Shown: positions 4,178 to 5,756 of the stretch, piece after piece
Numbering within the stretch: the first letter of the stretch is position 1
Layout: every line of letters starts with the position of its first letter
DNA from: Solirubrobacterales bacterium
Lineage (GTDB): Bacteria > Actinomycetota > Thermoleophilia > Solirubrobacterales > Solirubrobacteraceae
DNA: 5,756 nt
NCBI GenBank assembly: GCA_015655225.1
Contig: JAATFK010000234.1
Span: 1-5,756, forward strand
Direction of reading: 5' to 3'
Notes under the pieces: generated by a model
Database searches by the model: none
Seen by the model: only the letters and a program-made list of their open reading frames with translations
Told to the model about the DNA's origin: nothing
Position numbers and translations under genes: made by a program

Positions 4178-5756
4178 ATGATCGAGCGGATGTCCCGCCC
4201 CACGCCCACCCCTGCGCCGACCGTCGTGCACACGCCGTCGTCCAACCGCGACGGCCGTCGCATCCTCGGCCTCTTCCGTCCCTACCGCGGGCGGCTGTCG
4301 GCGGTGCTCGGCCTGATCGTCCTCTCGGCCGGGCTCAGCATGGTCTCCCCCTTCCTCCTGCGCGAGGTGCTCGACCGCGCGATCCCGAACCGCGAGACCG
4401 GCCTGCTGACGTGGCTGGTGCTGGGGATGATCGCGATCGCGATCGTGACCGGCGCGCTCAGCGTCGCGCAGACGTGGCTCTCGAACATCGTCGGCCAGCG
4501 CGTGATGCACGACCTGCGCGCCTCGGTCTACCGCCATCTGCAGCGGCTCTCGCTCGCCTTCTTCACGCGCACCCGCACGGGCGAGGTGCAGTCGCGGATC
4601 TCGAACGACATCGGCGGGATCGACGCGGTCGTGACGAACACGGCGACCTCGATCGCGCAGAACGCGACGACGGTCGTGGCGACGATCGTCGCGATGACGC
4701 TGCTCGACTGGCGCCTGGCGGCCTTCTCCCTGATCCTGCTGCCGTTCTTCGTCTGGCTGACGCGCCGCGTCGGCGCCGAGCGCAAGAAGATCGCCGCGAC
4801 CCGTCAGGGGCGCCTGGCCGACCTCTCGTCGCTGGTCGAGGAGTCGCTGTCGGTCTCCGGCATCCTCCTCGGCAAGACGATGGGCCGGGCGAACGACCTG
4901 GCCGAGCGCTTCGCGCGCGAGTCCGAGGACCTGGCGGCGATCGAGGTGCGCCAGCGGATGGCCGGGCGCTGGCGGATGGCGACCGTGCAGATGACGTTCG
5001 CGGTGATGCCGGCGATGGTCTACTGGTTCGCCGGGCAGAGCCTCGGGAACGGCTCGGCGGCGATCTCGATCGGCACCGTCGTCGCGTTCACGACGCTGCA
5101 GACGCGGCTGCTGTTCCCGATCGGGCAGCTGCTCTCGGTCAGCGTGGACGTGCAGACGTCGCTCGCGCTGTTCGACCGCATCTTCGAGTACCTCGACCTG
5201 CCGGTCGACATCGCCGAGCGCGACGATCCGGTGGAGCTGCGGCCCGAGGAGCTGCTCGGCGAGGTCCGCTTCGAGCACGTCGGCTTCCGCTACCGCGAGG
5301 ACGGGCCCTGGACGCTGGAGGACATCGACCTCGTCGTCGCGGCCGGGACGCGGACCGCGATCGTCGGGGAGACCGGCGCGGGCAAGACGACGCTCGGCTA
5401 CCTCGTCGCGCGCCTCTACGAGGTCGAGCGCGGGAAGCTGACGATCGACGGCGTCGACGTGCGCGACGCCTCGCTCGCGTCGCTCGCGGCGACCGTCGGG
5501 GTCGTCTCGCAGGAGACCTACCTGTTCCACGCCTCGGTGCGCGAGAACCTGCGCTTCGCGCGGCCCGGGGCGACCGACGAGGAGGTCGAGGCGGCGGCCC
5601 GCAGCGCGCGCATCCACGACCTGATCGTCTCGCTGCCGGACGGCTACGACTCTGTCGTCGGCGAGCGCGGCTACCGCTTCTCCGGCGGCGAGAAGCAGCG
5701 GATGGCGATCGCGCGAACGCTGCTGCGCAACCCGCCGGTGCTCGTGCTCGACGAGG
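4178..5756 (+). CDS. ABC exporter with fused membrane and ATPase domains (3' end outside window)
   Basis: A half-transporter of the MdlB/MsbA type that works as a dimer and uses ATP to export a substrate across the membrane. 526 residues are visible. After a Pro/Thr-rich start, six predicted membrane helices fall near residues 41-62, 77-100, 158-176, 180-196, 270-288 and 296-315, with GEVQSRISNDI (135-145) in the first intracellular loop. The ATPase domain shows the A-loop tyrosine (Tyr372), Walker A GETGAGKTT (397-405), Q-loop Gln445, the signature FSGGE (501-505, usually LSGGQ) and Walker B VLVLDE, whose final Asp525 and Glu526 are the last complete codons. The H-loop is beyond the edge. 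The start is uncertain between ATG 4178 and ATG 4190; neither has a good ribosome site. It is divergent from the GntR gene with the palindromic operator between them. The substrate cannot be predicted. A second half-transporter may follow. Confidence 0.93.
   Translation, partial: MIERMSRPTPTPAPTVVHTPSSNRDGRRILGLFRPYRGRLSAVLGLIVLSAGLSMVSPFLLREVLDRAIPNRETGLLTWLVLGMIAIAIVTGALSVAQTWLSNIVGQRVMHDLRASVYRHLQRLSLAFFTRTRTGEVQSRISNDIGGIDAVVTNTATSIAQNATTVVATIVAMTLLDWRLAAFSLILLPFFVWLTRRVGAERKKIAATRQGRLADLSSLVEESLSVSGILLGKTMGRANDLAERFARESEDLAAIEVRQRMAGRWRMATVQMTFAVMPAMVYWFAGQSLGNGSAAISIGTVVAFTTLQTRLLFPIGQLLSVSVDVQTSLALFDRIFEYLDLPVDIAERDDPVELRPEELLGEVRFEHVGFRYREDGPWTLEDIDLVVAAGTRTAIVGETGAGKTTLGYLVARLYEVERGKLTIDGVDVRDASLASLAATVGVVSQETYLFHASVRENLRFARPGATDEEVEAAARSARIHDLIVSLPDGYDSVVGERGYRFSGGEKQRMAIARTLLRNPPVLVLDE

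Noticed and set aside
4429..4450. Tandem ATCGCG repeats
   Set aside because: They encode the IAIAIV stretch of the second membrane helix in the exporter; codon bias explains them.
4118..5617. 499-codon minus-strand frame opposite the ABC exporter
   Set aside because: The low-complexity Arg/Asp/Glu/His translation is typical of the antisense of a GC-rich gene, while the plus strand encodes all ABC motifs.

Overview
The window is GC-rich bacterial DNA with strong G/C third positions and frequent GTG or leaderless-type starts. Together with an rpmG-secE-nusG block, a SecE carrying a long acidic N-terminal extension and the style of the regulators, this suggests an actinobacterium, perhaps of the Thermoleophilia/Solirubrobacterales type. 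The taxonomic placement is my inference; no rRNA or marker comparison was possible.

Region 1 (1-1213) is a housekeeping block on the minus strand, read from right to left: a likely promoter near 1116-1121, rpmG (ribosomal protein L33), secE (Sec translocon subunit, GTG start) and the first 77 codons of nusG, which runs off the left edge.

Region 2 (1208-3190) lies on the plus strand and reads as a small regulated module. It holds an Rrf2-family repressor without cluster cysteines, then a short AT-richer gap with a 17-bp dyad overlapping a probable promoter. Next come a metal-dependent amidohydrolase that looks leaderless and, overlapping its stop codon by ATGA, a cysteine-dioxygenase-like cupin. 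The cupin frame is interrupted by an in-frame TAG at codon 22, although the protein on both sides of the stop is plainly continuous with the family. A strong hairpin follows the cupin gene. The module is likely to concern thiol or organosulfur metabolism under Rrf2 control, but the substrate is unknown.

Region 3 (3201-4105, minus strand) has a small basic protein of unknown function and a GntR-family regulator of the FCD (FadR-like) subgroup. Its upstream gap (4106-4177) contains a perfect 27-bp nested palindrome made of two TGGTCNGACCA boxes, which is almost certainly its operator. Region 4 (4178 to the right edge, plus strand) is a divergent ABC exporter with fused membrane and ATPase domains, cut by the window edge just after Walker B. 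The operator sits between the two genes, so the regulator probably controls itself and perhaps the exporter.

The points most worth a second look are the amber-interrupted dioxygenase, the Rrf2-type promoter/operator with its two downstream enzymes, and the nested GntR operator.
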